A stretch of 9,252 nucleotides of DNA, taken from the NCBI RefSeq assembly GCF_052103615.1, contig NZ_JBQEKA010000111.1:1-9252 (forward strand). Reading direction: 5' to 3'. The stretch is from Kerstersia sp052103615. GTDB taxonomy: Bacteria > Pseudomonadota > Gammaproteobacteria > Burkholderiales > Burkholderiaceae_B. The position numbers were made by a program, and so were the translations under genes. Of the stretch, positions 1 through 6,305 are shown one piece after another. Under the pieces are notes generated by a model. The model had not been told where the DNA came from. It worked only from the letters and a program-made list of their open reading frames with translations, and did not search any database. Position 1 is the first letter of the stretch. Each line of letters begins with the position of its first letter.

Positions 1-2
1 AT

Positions 3-119
3 CAGCATGCGGCCCAGGCGGCCGCCCTGCGCGCTGCCGCCCCCATGGCACCCGCGGCGCCTGCCGCACCCGCCAAAGCGGGCACCCCCGCCGCCCCTGC
101 CAACACTCAGGGCGACTGA
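3..119 (+). CDS. C-terminal end of an unidentified protein with an Ala/Pro-rich tail (partial, 5' end outside window)
   Basis: An open frame enters from the left edge and stops at TGA 117-119, giving 38 residues. The visible part begins QHAAQAAALRAAAP and ends PAAPANTQGD. It is almost entirely Ala, Pro and Gly, which suggests a disordered tail rather than a folded domain. No catalytic motif is visible, so the function cannot be assigned. The frame was chosen because it gives a plausible low-complexity Ala/Pro tail; the other plus-strand frames give Pro/Arg/Cys-rich strings. The stop codon lies inside the first unit of a 10-bp tandem repeat, so repeat expansion may have altered the end of this gene. 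It converges on the TRAP receptor gene. That it is coding at all is an inference from composition. Confidence 0.5.
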   Translation, partial: QHAAQAAALRAAAPMAPAAPAAPAKAGTPAAPANTQGD

Positions 120-170
120 GGGCAACTGAGGGCAACTACGGACAACTCAGGGCGACTACAGGCAACTAAG
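111..170. repeat. 10-bp tandem repeat, six units, overlapping the stop codon of the left-edge gene
   Basis: Six head-to-tail 10-mers occupy 111-120, 121-130, 131-140, 141-150, 151-160 and 161-170. The consensus is GGCAACTNAG: the first unit is GGCGACTGAG, the second GGCAACTGAG and the sixth GGCAACTAAG. Positions 101-110 (ending ACTCAG) look like a decayed seventh unit. A 10-bp period is not a multiple of three, so the array is unlikely to be selected as coding sequence beyond the stop at 117-119. Confidence 0.8.
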
Positions 171-211
171 CGCCAACCATCGCAATCCGGGCTGGGCTGC
201 TCGTCTGCCCG

Positions 212-246
212 AAAAAAACGGCCTGTCTGCGCTGGCAGACAGGCCG
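212..246 (-). terminator. Rho-independent terminator for the galA-TRAP receptor transcript
   Basis: There is a perfect 12-bp inverted repeat: CGGCCTGTCTGC at 219-230 and GCAGACAGGCCG at 235-246, with a GCTG loop. It is flanked on the left by seven A residues (212-218). Read on the minus strand this is a GC-rich hairpin followed by seven U, the classic intrinsic terminator. On the plus strand no T run follows, so it should act mainly leftward. The TRAP receptor gene ends 175 bp away, which leaves an unusually long 3' untranslated region containing the 12-bp repeats. Confidence 0.85.
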
Positions 247-319
247 GATAGCCCTCCCGCCGCACCGATGGCTAATCGTGCGCCGGACCGCGCAGCTGGC
301 GGCGCCAGCGATCTATGCA

Positions 320-415
320 ACGGCTACGGAACGAGCTACAGAGCGGGCTACGGAACTGGCGACAGAGCGGACTAAAGAGCGGACTAAAGAGCGGGCAAGG
401 AAACTGAACCGAGCG
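320..415. repeat. 12-bp tandem repeat tract, about eight units
   Basis: Consecutive 12-mers start at 320, 332, 344, 356, 368, 380, 392 and 404. Two are identical (CGGACTAAAGAG at 368-379 and 380-391). The others are variants such as CGAGCTACAGAG, CGGGCTACGGAA and CTGGCGACAGAG. The last unit (404-415) is the most degenerate. The tract lies between the TRAP receptor stop codon and the terminator. A 12-bp period would be frame-preserving (Thr-Glu-Arg-Ala-like tetrapeptides on the plus strand), but no ribosome-binding site or credible start supports a protein there. Confidence 0.75.
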
Positions 416-420
416 GTTCA
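405..420 (-). other. Small hairpin immediately after the TRAP receptor stop codon
   Basis: TGAACC (405-410) and GGTTCA (415-420) form a 6-bp stem with a GAGC loop. It starts one base beyond the TAA at 422-424. On the minus strand it is followed by GTTTCCTT, not a proper U run. It may protect the mRNA end or act as a weak pause site. The stronger terminator lies further on at 212-246. Confidence 0.4.
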
Positions 421-421
421 A

Positions 422-1453
422 TTATTGCTGCCCGGTGTAATGTTGCACCAGTTCACGGGCTTCCTGGACCAGCGCCGCACCATCCATGCCTTTGGCGGAT
501 ACTTCCTGGATCCACTCTTTGGTCACCGGCTCGGTCGCCATTTTCCAGATATCGGTTTGCGCCGCGCTGATGGCATAGACCTCATTTCCCCGGGCAATCG
601 CCAGTTCACGGCCCACCGCATCGGCCGCCTGGAAACGGGCAGCGACCCAGGCGGACATCTCACGCCCGCTATTGGCATCTATCACCTGTTTCTGCCCGGG
701 CGTCAGGCTGTCGTATTTGCGCTGATTCATGACGTAAATCATCGTGGCCGTCGTCATGGCGCTATTGCCTGCCGTTTCAACGCTATAGCGGGTCAGCTCA
801 TGGGCCTTGGTCGCCGGCAAGACTTCCCAGGGCACCAGGGCGCCGTCTATCACCCCCTTGGACAGGCTCTCGGCCATCTGCGGCACAGGCATGCCTACCG
901 GCGTCGCCCCCAGCGCGGCCAGGATCTTATTGCCCAGTCTGGAAGGCGCCCGGATCTTCAGGCCGCGCAAATCTTCCAGGGTTTCCACCTTTTTGTCGCG
1001 CATGTGCAGCTGATTGGCGCCGTTCACCCAGACAGCCAGGGGTTTGACCCCCTGGAATTCTTTGCCCGCATGTTTTTCCACAAAATCCCAAATGGCGCGC
1101 GCAGACGGTTCGTGCGCCGTCGTCAGAAATGGCAGCTCAAACACCTCCGATACCGGAAAGCGGCCAGGGGTATAGCCCGGCAGCGTCCAGACAATATCGG
1201 CCACACCGTCTCGCACCTGATTGAAGAGCTGCGCGGAGGTGCCGCCCAATTGCAGCGCCGGGTAAATCTGGCATTTCAGTTCACCCTGGGATTCCGCTTC
1301 GATTTTCTCGCACCAGGGCACAATGAAAGTCGTGTGGGCCGCGGATGCCGGGGGCAATTGATGCGCCACCTTGAGCACGACCGGCGCGGCGGTGGCGCTG
1401 GCGCCCAACGCCAGCAGACAGACGGCCAGCGCAGATGTTTTGTATGAAATCAT
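422..1453 (-). CDS. TRAP transporter periplasmic solute-binding protein, DctP family
   Basis: This 343-residue protein would be the periplasmic receptor of a tripartite ATP-independent transporter, which captures carboxylates and hands them to a DctQ/DctM membrane pair. The length is normal for the family. A Sec signal peptide is visible (MISYKTSALAVCLLALGASATAA, cut near residue 23), followed by the mature start VVLKVAHQLPP. The family hallmark LEDLRGLKIRAP lies at 159-170; in DctP proteins the Arg of this segment (here R168) usually pairs with the ligand carboxylate. The sequence GVIDGALVPWEVL (200-212) is also typical. The start ATG at 1451-1453 was chosen because AAGGAG lies 7 nt upstream and the signal peptide begins there; the frame runs on upstream without a comparable site. 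It follows galA on the same strand after 136 bp. No DctQ/DctM genes are in the window, so it is an orphan receptor here. Gallate or another aromatic acid as ligand is inference from context only. Confidence 0.92.
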   Translation of the reverse strand: MISYKTSALAVCLLALGASATAAPVVLKVAHQLPPASAAHTTFIVPWCEKIEAESQGELKCQIYPALQLGGTSAQLFNQVRDGVADIVWTLPGYTPGRFPVSEVFELPFLTTAHEPSARAIWDFVEKHAGKEFQGVKPLAVWVNGANQLHMRDKKVETLEDLRGLKIRAPSRLGNKILAALGATPVGMPVPQMAESLSKGVIDGALVPWEVLPATKAHELTRYSVETAGNSAMTTATMIYVMNQRKYDSLTPGQKQVIDANSGREMSAWVAARFQAADAVGRELAIARGNEVYAISAAQTDIWKMATEPVTKEWIQEVSAKGMDGAALVQEARELVQHYTGQQ

Positions 1454-1460
1454 GGTTTGT

Positions 1461-1518
1461 CTCCTTGAATAAACCGCTATGCAGCGGCAGATGCGGTCTC
1501 TGAGGACCGCCGTTTTTT
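1461..1518 (-). promoter_or_regulatory. Two hairpins in the galA-TRAP receptor spacer with overlapping pairing options
   Basis: Reading the minus strand, six A residues (1518-1513) precede GCGGTC-CTCAGA-GACCGC (stem arms 1505-1510 and 1493-1498). Next comes CCGCT-GCAT-AGCGG (stem arms 1483-1487 and 1474-1478), then TTTATTC and the AAGGAG ribosome-binding site (1461-1466). The 3' arm of the first hairpin (ACCGC) could instead pair with GCGGT at 1473-1477, so the two structures may exclude each other. This resembles an attenuator or stability element that could set the TRAP receptor level relative to galA. On the plus strand the first hairpin is followed by CG and six T, but no plus-strand gene ends here. 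Function is speculative. Confidence 0.3.
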
Positions 1519-1589
1519 GACCATGGATGGTTGAGCAAAAACCTGACACGCCAGCCCCCGGCTGCCGGCCGGGCACTGGCATGGCAGCG

Positions 1590-2891
1590 TCATGCGCCAG
1601 ATTCGCCTTGATCCCAAGCGGGTTTGCCCGCGTCCTTGCCCGCAACGGAATACAGCGCGCCGGGCGCATTACGGGTTTGCTGGAATTGCGCCAGTGTTTC
1701 CCCCCGCATGGCGGCATAAATATGCAGATTGGAAACCCCGATCACAGCCCCCAGCTTTTCCAGCAGAAAGAAGGAAGCGCCGTAATGGATCAGGCCGCGC
1801 CAGTCGCGCTCGCGGATCAGCCGGCACTCTTCGTCGCTCAACGCTGCAGCGCGGAAACATGACTCCTGGTCACGCAGGAAGGCGGCCCGTTGCGCAGGCT
1901 GCGTCAGGCCGTGCAGGAACTGGTTGATCCGATAGCCATGCACGCTGCGCGCCAGGTCATAGGGATAGGTGCCCGGCAGAGCGTCAGCCCCGGCCCACTC
2001 GCGCGCCATATGTTCACGGTGGCGCGCCAGCGTGGCAGGCAAAGGCTTGGCGGCTGCTTCATTTTCATAAATGGCGGTGGCAATCCCCGTCATGGACGGC
2101 AGGTAATAGCTTTGATGCACTTTCCGGATACTGGCCGACAAGGCGCCGCGCATCACCAGCCACATGATGACTTCCGCGCCTTCCAGCCCGCCCAGCTCGG
2201 CATATTCGGCCAGCGTCATGCGCGTCAGGTATTCCGGGTCTTTTTCGATCAGCGTCATGAACTGCTCATCCCAGGCCGGATTATTGAATCCGGCGCGTTC
2301 GCCGTGCACCTGATGCGATAAGCCCCCGGTCGCCACAATGGCGACACGCAAATCGTCCGGATAGCTTTCGATAGCGCGGCGCAGCGCCTGCCCCAAGCGG
2401 TAACACCGGCGCGCCGTTGGAATGGGCGCCTGCAAGACACCGATTTGCAAGGGCACGATAGGCAGCGGCCACGCCGGCTGCGGCGGGCACATAACGGACA
2501 ACGGCGAGAAGCAGCCATGATCCAGCGCCTTGCCCTGAAAAAACGACATATCGAACTCGTCGCTCATCAGCGACTGCCCCACATGGCGCGCCAGGGCCGG
2601 ATGTCCGGGCACCGCCGGCAGATCCCTAGGCCCGCCCCCTTCATCCGCGACCTCGTAGCGGTCGCCCACGCCCAGCGCGAACGCGGAATAGTGATCGAAA
2701 AAGAAGGACGTCACATGGTCATTGAAAATGAATAGCAACACATCCGGCTGCCGTTCGCGCAGCCACGCCTGAACCGGCGCGAAACCCTCGAAAATAGGCG
2801 CCCATACCGGGTCACCGCGCTTATCGCCATCAAAAGCGAAACCGATGGTGGGGGTATGTGATGCGGCAATGGCGCCAATGATCCTGGCCAT
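1590..2891 (-). CDS. galA: Gallate dioxygenase (single-chain LigB-LigA-type extradiol dioxygenase)
   Basis: This 433-residue cytoplasmic Fe(II) enzyme cleaves the gallate ring to 4-oxalomesaconate. Residues 1 to about 280 form a LigB-type catalytic domain. H12 (ASHTPTIGF), H59 (FNDHVTSFFFDHYSAF) and E240 (LEGAE) match the expected iron ligands. H125 (LDHGCFSP) and H193 (GGLSHQVHGER) match the expected acid/base histidines. The segment from about 308 to 420 (YPYDLARSVHGYRINQFL, DWRGLIHYGASFFLLEKLGA, NLHIYAAMRGETL) is a LigA-like domain fused to the C-terminus. That fusion and length are characteristic of GalA/DesB rather than two-subunit protocatechuate 4,5-dioxygenase. T268, Y392 and Y414 fit the gallate-contacting residues I recall for DesB, each shifted by one or two. 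The start at 2889-2891 (MARIIG) has AGGAG 9 nt upstream. It is divergent from a LysR gene and precedes a TRAP receptor. Galactose genes also use the symbol galA; here it means gallate. Confidence 0.9.
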   Translation of the reverse strand: MARIIGAIAASHTPTIGFAFDGDKRGDPVWAPIFEGFAPVQAWLRERQPDVLLFIFNDHVTSFFFDHYSAFALGVGDRYEVADEGGGPRDLPAVPGHPALARHVGQSLMSDEFDMSFFQGKALDHGCFSPLSVMCPPQPAWPLPIVPLQIGVLQAPIPTARRCYRLGQALRRAIESYPDDLRVAIVATGGLSHQVHGERAGFNNPAWDEQFMTLIEKDPEYLTRMTLAEYAELGGLEGAEVIMWLVMRGALSASIRKVHQSYYLPSMTGIATAIYENEAAAKPLPATLARHREHMAREWAGADALPGTYPYDLARSVHGYRINQFLHGLTQPAQRAAFLRDQESCFRAAALSDEECRLIRERDWRGLIHYGASFFLLEKLGAVIGVSNLHIYAAMRGETLAQFQQTRNAPGALYSVAGKDAGKPAWDQGESGA

Positions 2892-2950
2892 ATTGAAACT
2901 CTCCTGTGTCTGGCGGCTGCGGTGCGCTGAAGCACCTGTCATGGCTTGGT

Positions 2951-2956
2951 ATTATT
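2951..2956 (-). promoter_or_regulatory. Candidate -10 box of the galA promoter
   Basis: On the minus strand the hexamer AATAAT (2956 to 2951) matches TATAAT at five of six positions and sits in a short AT-rich island inside GC-rich DNA. Transcription would start near 2944, giving a leader of about 50 nt. No good -35 hexamer is found 16-18 bp upstream, which fits a promoter that needs an activator such as the divergent LysR protein. The start site is not proven. Confidence 0.4.
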
Positions 2957-2990
2957 TGCCGTCCGCCCGGCAGCGCACAGATGCTGGTCC

Positions 2991-3006
2991 GGCTATCGTG
3001 ATAACC
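2991..3006. promoter_or_regulatory. Candidate LysR-type operator in the galA/LysR divergent region
   Basis: GGCTATC-GT-GATAACC is a near-perfect 16-bp palindrome (6 of 7 arm bases pair), with a perfect core TATC-GT-GATA at 2994-3003. Its centre lies about 55 bp upstream of the inferred galA transcription start and 61 bp upstream of the LysR start codon. LysR-type activators commonly bind a recognition site around -50 to -75 of the target and repress their own divergent promoter from the same DNA. No second, activation-site half is obvious. Confidence 0.4.
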
Positions 3007-3059
3007 AAATGGAATCCCGGGTTTTCACTCATTCCCTATCCCTCAGCAGGAGCATGCCC

Positions 3060-3965
3060 ATGAAACTGGCTGCATTGCATGCCTTGGTCGCTGCCGTCGA
3101 AGAAGGCAGCCTGCGCGGTGCGGCTCGCCGTATCGGCGCATCCCAGCCGGCGCTGACCAAAACCATACGCGAACTGGAACTGGAGCTGGGCAGCTCACTG
3201 CTGCTGCGCACCTCACGCGGCGTGCAGGCCACGGCGCAAGGCAAAGTGCTGTATGAACGCGCCCTGAAAGCCACGCGCGAACTCAGTCTCGCCGTCGATG
3301 AAATCCACCAGATGCGCGGCCATATGGCCGGTGACCTGCATCTCAGTGCCGTGCCGGTCGCGGTCATGCTGCTGGTGCCGGAATTGCTGCGCACTTTCGG
3401 CCAGGCCTATCCGGATGTCCGCCTGCGCGTCAGCGAAGAACTTTATGTCGCGCAATTGCAGCGCCTGCGCACCCAGGAAGTCGATATCACAGTCGGCGGC
3501 ATTCCCAGCGACCTGCCCCCGGGTGAATTTGTCGTCGAACCCCTGATCCGCACCACCATGGTGCCCACTGCCCGCCTGGGTAGCCGCTGGCTGCAAGCCC
3601 GCAGCCTGCAAGACCTGCAACATGCCCGCTGGGTCTTCACCGGGGCCCGGGGCGAGTCCGGCTATGCCCGCGCGCTCTATGAAAGCCATGGCCTGACCGC
3701 GCCGCCAGTCGGCGCCATCGTCAATTCAACGCTGGCCCTGCTGTCCCTGGTTGCGACCGGCGACTATGTCGGCCTGATGCCCAGCCAGATCGCCAGCCAC
3801 CCCCTGGCCGCTCCTTTCATTGCCGTCATCCCGATCGAGGAACACGGCCATGCGCTGGAAATCGGCGCCATTCTGCGCAGCGATGCCGCGCCCTCCCCGC
3901 TGCTGCGGCATGTCATGACGCACCTGCACCGGGCAGCGCATCATATCGAACACCCCGGCGCCTAA
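3060..3965 (+). CDS. LysR-type transcriptional regulator, probable activator of galA
   Basis: This is a 301-residue LysR family regulator of normal length. Residues 1-60 form the winged helix-turn-helix (LHALVAAVEEGSLRGAARRIGASQPALTKTIRELE, then LLLRTSRGVQATAQG), followed by a linker helix and a periplasmic-binding-protein-like effector domain from about residue 90. The ATG at 3060-3062 was preferred because AGGAG (3048-3052) lies 7 nt upstream; the in-frame ATG at 3054 would be only 1 nt from it. It is transcribed divergently from galA with 168 bp between start codons, the classic layout for a LysR regulator and its target. In Pseudomonas putida a LysR protein called GalR activates the gallate genes; this gene may be its functional counterpart, but orthology cannot be judged from the sequence alone. 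The effector is probably gallate or a pathway intermediate (inference). Confidence 0.92.
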   Translation: MKLAALHALVAAVEEGSLRGAARRIGASQPALTKTIRELELELGSSLLLRTSRGVQATAQGKVLYERALKATRELSLAVDEIHQMRGHMAGDLHLSAVPVAVMLLVPELLRTFGQAYPDVRLRVSEELYVAQLQRLRTQEVDITVGGIPSDLPPGEFVVEPLIRTTMVPTARLGSRWLQARSLQDLQHARWVFTGARGESGYARALYESHGLTAPPVGAIVNSTLALLSLVATGDYVGLMPSQIASHPLAAPFIAVIPIEEHGHALEIGAILRSDAAPSPLLRHVMTHLHRAAHHIEHPGA

Positions 3966-4030
3966 GCGGCAGCATCGCGCAAGAAACTCGCGGCTAAAGC
4001 GCAGCCCGCGCCCAGCCGCTTGCCTGCCGC
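3966..4030. terminator. Nested inverted repeats between convergent LysR and livM-like genes, possible two-way terminator
   Basis: The outer arms GCGGCAG (3966-3972) and CTGCCGC (4024-4030) enclose inner arms GCGGCT (3990-3995) and AGCCGC (4014-4019). The element fills nearly the whole 70-bp gap between the LysR stop (3963-3965) and the livM-like stop (4036-4038). Neither side has a T run, so it is not a standard intrinsic terminator. It may block or slow converging transcription, or simply reflect GC richness. Confidence 0.3.
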
Positions 4031-4035
4031 CGGTT

Positions 4036-5220
4036 TCAAGACTCCGCCGCCGCGGCCTCTCCCGCTTGCGCCCGGCGCCGCTGCGCCCGCAGCCGCAACT
4101 GTCCGGCAATCCCCGCGGGGAAGAAATACACACTGAGCACGAACAGCACACCGAACCAGAGCAGCCAGCGTTCCGGCGCAGCCAGCGCCGCCAGCAAGGA
4201 CCCTTCCGGCAAGGGCGCGGAAATTGCCTTGAGCACATCCTGCAGATAATTCTGCGCCAGCAAAAAGGCCACAACGCCGACCACGGAGCCGTACAAAGTC
4301 CCCATGCCGCCAATCACGCACATCAGCAGAATAAAGACCATCAGCTCGAAGTTCAGTGTGTTTTCCGGGTTGACGTATCGGTTGAACAGGGCAAACAAGG
4401 CCCCAGCCAGGCAAGCCAGCAATGAGGCAAAACAAACGGCGGCCGTCCGGTACAGCACCGTCCGGTAACCCAAAGCCTGCGCCCGGAATTCATTTTCCCG
4501 AATGGCTTGCAGTACCCGGCCGAAAGGCGAGTTGACGACACGCAGCAGCCCCAGAAACACCACGGCGCTCACCCCGAAGACCAGGTAATACATCAGGATC
4601 CTGCCTGTCAGCTTCACCTGGAAGCCAGCCTCGCGCCAGGCCTCGGCCAGGCCTGCGCTGCCGCTCAGCCAGGCGCTCAGAAAGCGCCCTGGGCTCCAGC
4701 CGGGCAGCACGGCGTCGCTGAAGCGCCAGGCCGGCCCCAGTTCACGCGGCACGGACACTCGCAGGCCGTCTTCGCCCCCCGTCACGGCATAAAGCTGGTT
4801 GACCAGGCTCAGAAAGGCGAATGCCACTGCCAGGGTCACCAGCGCAAAGAAAATCGCCTTGACGCGCAGCGACAGCAGGCCCAGCAGCAAGGACAGCACC
4901 AGTGTCAGCAGCAAGGCAGCTGCCAGCCCGATGAAGACCGCGCCTATCGTGCTGTCATAGGCCGTCAATGCCATCGCCACGCCATACGCGCCAATGCCGA
5001 AGAACATCGTATGCGCGAACGACACAATCTGGGTATAGCCCAGCATCAGGTCATAGGACGCTACCACAATGATGAAAATACAGATCATCCCCAGCATGGT
5101 GAACGCCCGCGTGCCGTCAAACAGAAAAGGCCCCAGCGCCAGGCAGAACAGAATCACTGACAGCAAAACCGCCAGCATGCGGCTGCGCGGCAAATCGGCG
5201 GACAACAGATTTTTCAGCAT
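4036..5220 (-). CDS. Branched-chain-amino-acid-type ABC transporter permease, LivM family
   Basis: This 394-residue inner-membrane permease is one of the two channel subunits of the HAAT importer encoded here. Many hydrophobic segments are visible, for example residues 16-35, 41-60, 91-117, 121-142, 208-227, 257-281 and 292-325. LivM family signatures are present: YDLMLGYTQIVSFAHTMFFGIGAYG (56-80), TGGEDGL (147-153), the ATPase-docking EAA-like stretch RVLQAIRENEFRAQALGY (235-252) and GGMGTLYG (304-311). The protein is longer than many LivM proteins because of a loop around 155-205 and a basic, Ala-rich C-terminal tail (RAQRRRAQAGEAAAAES). The start at 5218-5220 has AGGA upstream on the minus strand. 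It lies 17 bp after the livH-like gene and is the last gene of the operon. The substrate cannot be read from permeases of this family: amino acids, amides or aromatic acids are all possible. Confidence 0.93.
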   Translation of the reverse strand: MLKNLLSADLPRSRMLAVLLSVILFCLALGPFLFDGTRAFTMLGMICIFIIVVASYDLMLGYTQIVSFAHTMFFGIGAYGVAMALTAYDSTIGAVFIGLAAALLLTLVLSLLLGLLSLRVKAIFFALVTLAVAFAFLSLVNQLYAVTGGEDGLRVSVPRELGPAWRFSDAVLPGWSPGRFLSAWLSGSAGLAEAWREAGFQVKLTGRILMYYLVFGVSAVVFLGLLRVVNSPFGRVLQAIRENEFRAQALGYRTVLYRTAAVCFASLLACLAGALFALFNRYVNPENTLNFELMVFILLMCVIGGMGTLYGSVVGVVAFLLAQNYLQDVLKAISAPLPEGSLLAALAAPERWLLWFGVLFVLSVYFFPAGIAGQLRLRAQRRRAQAGEAAAAES

Positions 5221-5237
5221 CTCGTTTTCCTATCAGC

Positions 5238-6284
5238 CTAGACCTTGATGACGGGAATCAGGCCCTGCGGGCGCCACATCAGCACCGCCACCATCAACCC
5301 GACCGTCGCCACCGCCGCCAGCCGGGGTTCCAGATAGCCGACATAAAGGTTGATCAGGCCCACCATCATGGCGCCGTAAAAACAGCCGCGAATGGAACCC
5401 AGGCCGCCCAGAATGATGACGACGATCACGGAAATCATCAGTTCGTCCCCCATCTGCGGAAAGATGATCTCGCGGTACATCCCCCACATGGCGCCCCCCA
5501 GCCCTGCCAGCGCCGAGCCGGCCACAAACACCCCCAGGAACAGCAGGCGAATCCGGTAGCCATGGATTTCCACCATTTCCCGGCTCTCCACGCCCGCGCG
5601 GATCAGGATGCCCAGGCGCGTGCGCTCTATCACCCAGCGCAAACCGCCATAGACGGCCAGGCCGACCACGACGGCGGCCAGCCGGTATTTTTCCAGCGCC
5701 ATGCCCCCTATCACCACGGCACCGCGCAGCACCTCCGGGCGGGGCACCGGTATTTCCCGATGGCCCCAGATGACTTCTATCAATTCAAACACCACGATGG
5801 CGCCGCCGACCGTCATCAGGATCTGCTTCAGATGGTCGCCATATACCGGGCGGATCACCAGCCGCTCGAACACCAGGCCCAGACAGGCGGCCAGCAGCGC
5901 GCCCAGGCCCAAGGCGCACAGCACCGCCAGCAAATTGGCCGCGGCGGAACTGCTGCGCGCAGCCTCGCCCAGCCACATGCCCAGCACCGTCATGCCGGCA
6001 AAGGCGCCTACGGAAATAAACGCGCCATGGGCCAGGTTGAGCACATTCATCAGGCCGAATGTCAGGCTCATGCCGGAGGCCATCAGGAACACCATGGCCC
6101 CCATGGCCAAACCGCTGACGGTCAGCACCGCCCAGGTCCTGGGGGCCATCAAGGCCAGCGGCAACAGCAGCATCAGCCCCAGCAGGAACACATGCGGATG
6201 GGTTGACGGCAGGCGCAGCAGGCGGCGCAGCAGCGGCGCCCCGGCCTGTTCCTCTACGGTTTTTGTCATGCTTGATGCAGGCAT
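5238..6284 (-). CDS. Branched-chain-amino-acid-type ABC transporter permease, LivH family
   Basis: This 348-residue inner-membrane permease pairs with the LivM-like subunit. The LivH signature LTFGLMNVLNLAHGAFISVGAFAG is at 74-97. The ATPase-contact stretch RTRLGILIRAGVESREMVEIHGYRI is at 221-245, and ILGGLGSIRGCFYGAM at 291-306. The N-terminus carries about 35 extra residues before the first membrane helix compared with many LivH proteins. The start at 6282-6284 was chosen because a G-rich AGGGGG lies about 10 nt upstream. The in-frame ATG at 6267-6269 (MTKTVEE) would shorten the extension but has no recognisable ribosome-binding site. The stop is TAG (5238-5240), so this operon uses TAG as an ordinary stop. 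It lies 21 bp after the livF-like gene and 17 bp before the livM-like gene. Confidence 0.93.
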   Translation of the reverse strand: MPASSMTKTVEEQAGAPLLRRLLRLPSTHPHVFLLGLMLLLPLALMAPRTWAVLTVSGLAMGAMVFLMASGMSLTFGLMNVLNLAHGAFISVGAFAGMTVLGMWLGEAARSSSAAANLLAVLCALGLGALLAACLGLVFERLVIRPVYGDHLKQILMTVGGAIVVFELIEVIWGHREIPVPRPEVLRGAVVIGGMALEKYRLAAVVVGLAVYGGLRWVIERTRLGILIRAGVESREMVEIHGYRIRLLFLGVFVAGSALAGLGGAMWGMYREIIFPQMGDELMISVIVVIILGGLGSIRGCFYGAMMVGLINLYVGYLEPRLAAVATVGLMVAVLMWRPQGLIPVIKV

Positions 6285-6305
6285 TTTCTATCGCCCCCTG
6301 TCACG

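Noticed and set aside
278..1447. Long plus-strand open frame with TERATERA-like repeats near its start
   Set aside because: It begins with GTG without a ribosome-binding site and runs antisense through the TRAP receptor gene, whose family motifs and signal peptide are clear. The repeats reflect the 12-bp array.
1493..1518. Plus-strand intrinsic-terminator-like hairpin followed by TTTTTT
   Set aside because: No plus-strand gene ends here; both neighbours are on the minus strand. It was kept only as part of the spacer RNA-structure note.
1590..2891. Two-subunit protocatechuate 4,5-dioxygenase beta chain (LigB)
   Set aside because: The protein carries a fused LigA-like C-terminal domain and is 433 residues long, which fits gallate dioxygenase rather than a separate beta subunit.
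2946..3059. N-terminal extension of the LysR protein from TTG at 2946
   Set aside because: It would consume the divergent regulatory region and add 38 residues before the helix-turn-helix. The ATG at 3060 has a good ribosome-binding site.
4507..5160. Plus-strand frame rich in Gln, His and Arg
   Set aside because: Composition is typical of the antisense of a hydrophobic membrane protein gene (the livM-like permease); there is no start signal.
5562..6206. Plus-strand His/Gln-rich frame
   Set aside because: Antisense shadow of the livH-like permease with no family motif or ribosome-binding site.
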